From Apteryx mantelli (lineage: Eukaryota; Chordata; Aves; Apterygiformes; Apterygidae): a stretch of 64,000 nt of DNA. Each line of letters opens with the position of its first letter. Position 1 is the first letter of the stretch. Position numbers and translations under genes: made by a program. Below the pieces are notes generated by a model. It did no database searches. It had not been told where the DNA came from and saw nothing but the letters and a program-made list of their open reading frames with translations. This document shows positions 25,751 to 64,000 of the stretch, one piece after another. The stretch is from NCBI RefSeq assembly GCF_036417845.1, contig NC_089978.1, positions 87,476,007 through 87,540,006 on the forward strand, written 5' to 3'.

Positions 25751-26544
25751 CCTGTCACCTTCCCCTCAATCCCAGCTGGAGTTACCGCACAGGGAGAGCT
25801 CTGCACTCCTGCACCTCCTGCTTGATGAATTTGTACAGGCTGTGTGTAAGAGCTCAGGGTAGCTGCAAGCACTACCCTGGGAGCTGTCTGAAGGGAGACT
25901 TCTAACTGGAGAGCTCATCCCTAACTGCGTGTGACAAGTGCATCTTTAAGAAAAAAACCCAATCCCCCAAATCAAAAAACATCAAAGCCTCCCATAAATT
26001 CACCCTGTGCTGGAAAGGGGGCAATTATGCTGTTCTTAACTCTGAGGCTATCTGCGAGGGAAAGGATCTGGACTGGAAAAGGATGTTTGAGTGGAAGAGG
26101 TTTATCTTTCCCCGTTCAGTGAAAAGAATCACAGGCATAAAATTGTCTGTCACCTTGCAGAAGCTGGAGTCTGAGATTTTGCCTCCAAAGCTTTGGGGGA
26201 TGCGGGGAAGGAAGCTATCTTGTTCAGATTAAGAGAGAGACGCAGTTTCCTTAAAGAGGCTATCACCTCAAATTTGTGGATACTGTAAGACATTTGTCTC
26301 CACTGGTGCTAGCCCTGCACTAACTAGGTGCAAATGAGATGAGAATCAGGATAAACCTGTATTAAAATAACACCTGTTTATTTCAAGTTATTCCTATTTC
26401 TTTAAGTTAAAAGTTCCTGGCTTATTCACACTGTGCCTTAGTGATTCACAATGATGTAAATTTACAGATAGTAGGAGAAAAACTAATGAATTCCATTACT
26501 TTCCTTATTTGAGAGACTTTATGCTTGAGATACAGCTCCCTCAT
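21265..26544. other. Intergenic region between the two convergent 3' ends
   Basis: No gene with recognisable similarity on either strand. It contains a (CA)19 tract at 25712-25749, a short TG/CATATA tract near 24253-24276 and a moderately GC-richer patch at about 22900-23850. Several TTTATT (minus-strand AATAAA) hexamers occur, for example at 25064-25069 and 26377-26382, so the PHKA2 3' UTR could extend into this region. Confidence 0.6.
25712..25749. repeat. (CA)19 microsatellite
   Basis: An uninterrupted CA dinucleotide run of 19 units in the intergenic region. It is likely polymorphic. Confidence 0.97.
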
Positions 26545-26550
26545 TTTATT
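26545..26550 (-). promoter_or_regulatory. Candidate PHKA2 polyadenylation signal (AATAAA)
   Basis: Minus-strand AATAAA about 315 bases after the TAA stop codon, the first canonical hexamer downstream. Whether it is used is inferred. Confidence 0.4.
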
Positions 26551-26865
26551 ATACCTTTTGATCTCCACAGAGTAATCTATTTTCCTGTTGGCAGAGCTGT
26601 ATAATTCTTGCTGAATTAGTATGAATTACATTTATGCACGTTAGGCAGAATATGCCTCATCATGTGCACATTTCCCATGTACTCCCTTAAAACTAGGCCA
26701 AATTCCACCTACCTGTCTCCCACAGGTAACTGGGCACGTAACATGATGAAGTGTAAAATGCTGAGGTAGTGCATGGACATACATACGTACAGCAACTAAA
26801 CAAGAGGTTCATCACAGGGGAAGGGGAAGAAAGGGCTTAGTTTTCTCTCCCTCGCAAGGCATTGC
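26545..26865 (-). other. PHKA2: PHKA2 3' UTR (end inferred)
   Basis: Non-coding sequence after the PHKA2 stop on the minus strand. The first AATAAA downstream on that strand (TTTATT at 26545-26550 on plus) would give a 3' UTR of about 320 bases. Later hexamers could give longer forms. Confidence 0.45.
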
Positions 26866-63578
<36,713 letters not shown>

Positions 63579-64000
63579 CTAAAAAACAGCATGGATTTTA
63601 AATCTGAAAATCTTAATAAGAAATTCTCCAGTCACAAACAATTTCAGAACAGACATCTACTCTTAGGAGAGGAGAAACTTGAGGTCCTAATTTTTATTAC
63701 ATCACATCAGTACGTTTTGATTGATCAAAGTGCTTAAACACATCTTCACCTTTAGGCTTAGACTAAATCCACATCTTCTCAGGAAAGAATGAGCTTTAAC
63801 TAAGATCTGAACTTAAAGTAGTTTCGGCTGTGCATCTTGGTGAAAATCAATTTGCAAAGGCAAAACTGCAATTTGCTCCAAGCATGATCTCTAAAAGGTG
63901 CAGGTGAGATCACAGTTTTGCTCAGGGAAAATAAAGAATTCTAAAAAGACTCCCTACACTACTTTGTATATCCCCTCCAGCCCCCAAAAAGTCACTGTAT
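63579..64000 (-). other. PHKA2: PHKA2 intron running off the right edge
   Basis: Sequence upstream of the first visible PHKA2 exon. I see no further exon here. The exons for the first roughly 95 residues and the promoter must lie beyond 64000. Confidence 0.75.

Overview
This is vertebrate nuclear DNA, most likely from a bird. It holds two interrupted protein-coding genes arranged tail to tail. The avian call rests on CR1 retrotransposon copies, including the 3' end that reads 'acagaatcacagaatt' in antisense, and on short introns for these two genes. A turtle or crocodilian is a less likely alternative. The gene pair PPEF1 (plus) and PHKA2 (minus) has the same order and orientation on human Xp22.

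Positions 1-2104 contain no exon I can recognise and are probably the intron upstream of the first PPEF1 exon seen. From 2105 to 20434, 13 exons encode PPEF1, a Ca2+-regulated Ser/Thr phosphatase with EF-hands. They cover everything from just before the catalytic domain to the stop codon; the N-terminal calmodulin-binding IQ part lies to the left of the window or was not recognised. The 3' UTR probably ends at polyadenylation signals near 21239-21264.

Positions 21265-26545 are intergenic: a (CA)n microsatellite, a somewhat GC-richer patch with a 177-codon open frame that I do not believe is a gene, and no other gene.

From 26866 to 63578, 29 exons on the minus strand encode PHKA2, the liver-type alpha regulatory subunit of phosphorylase kinase. 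They give 1130 residues plus the stop. About 95 N-terminal residues lie beyond the right edge. The exon phases all join without a break, all introns are GT-AG, and the protein ends in a CaaX-type prenylation motif (CTMQ).

The introns hold an old, decayed CR1 copy on the plus strand (about 46260-47640), a younger minus-strand CR1 with a second CR1 nested in it (49593-50640), a 60-bp CR1 tail (18574-18636), possible tRNA-derived SINE relics and several low-complexity tracts. The two genes do not act in one pathway, although both are Ca2+-linked: PPEF1 through its EF-hands, PHKA2 through the calmodulin subunit of phosphorylase kinase. I found no previously undescribed system. The points most worth a second look are splice variation in the PHKA2 Ser-rich linker, a long Ser-rich insert in the PPEF1 catalytic domain, a NAGNAG acceptor in PPEF1, and the nested CR1.
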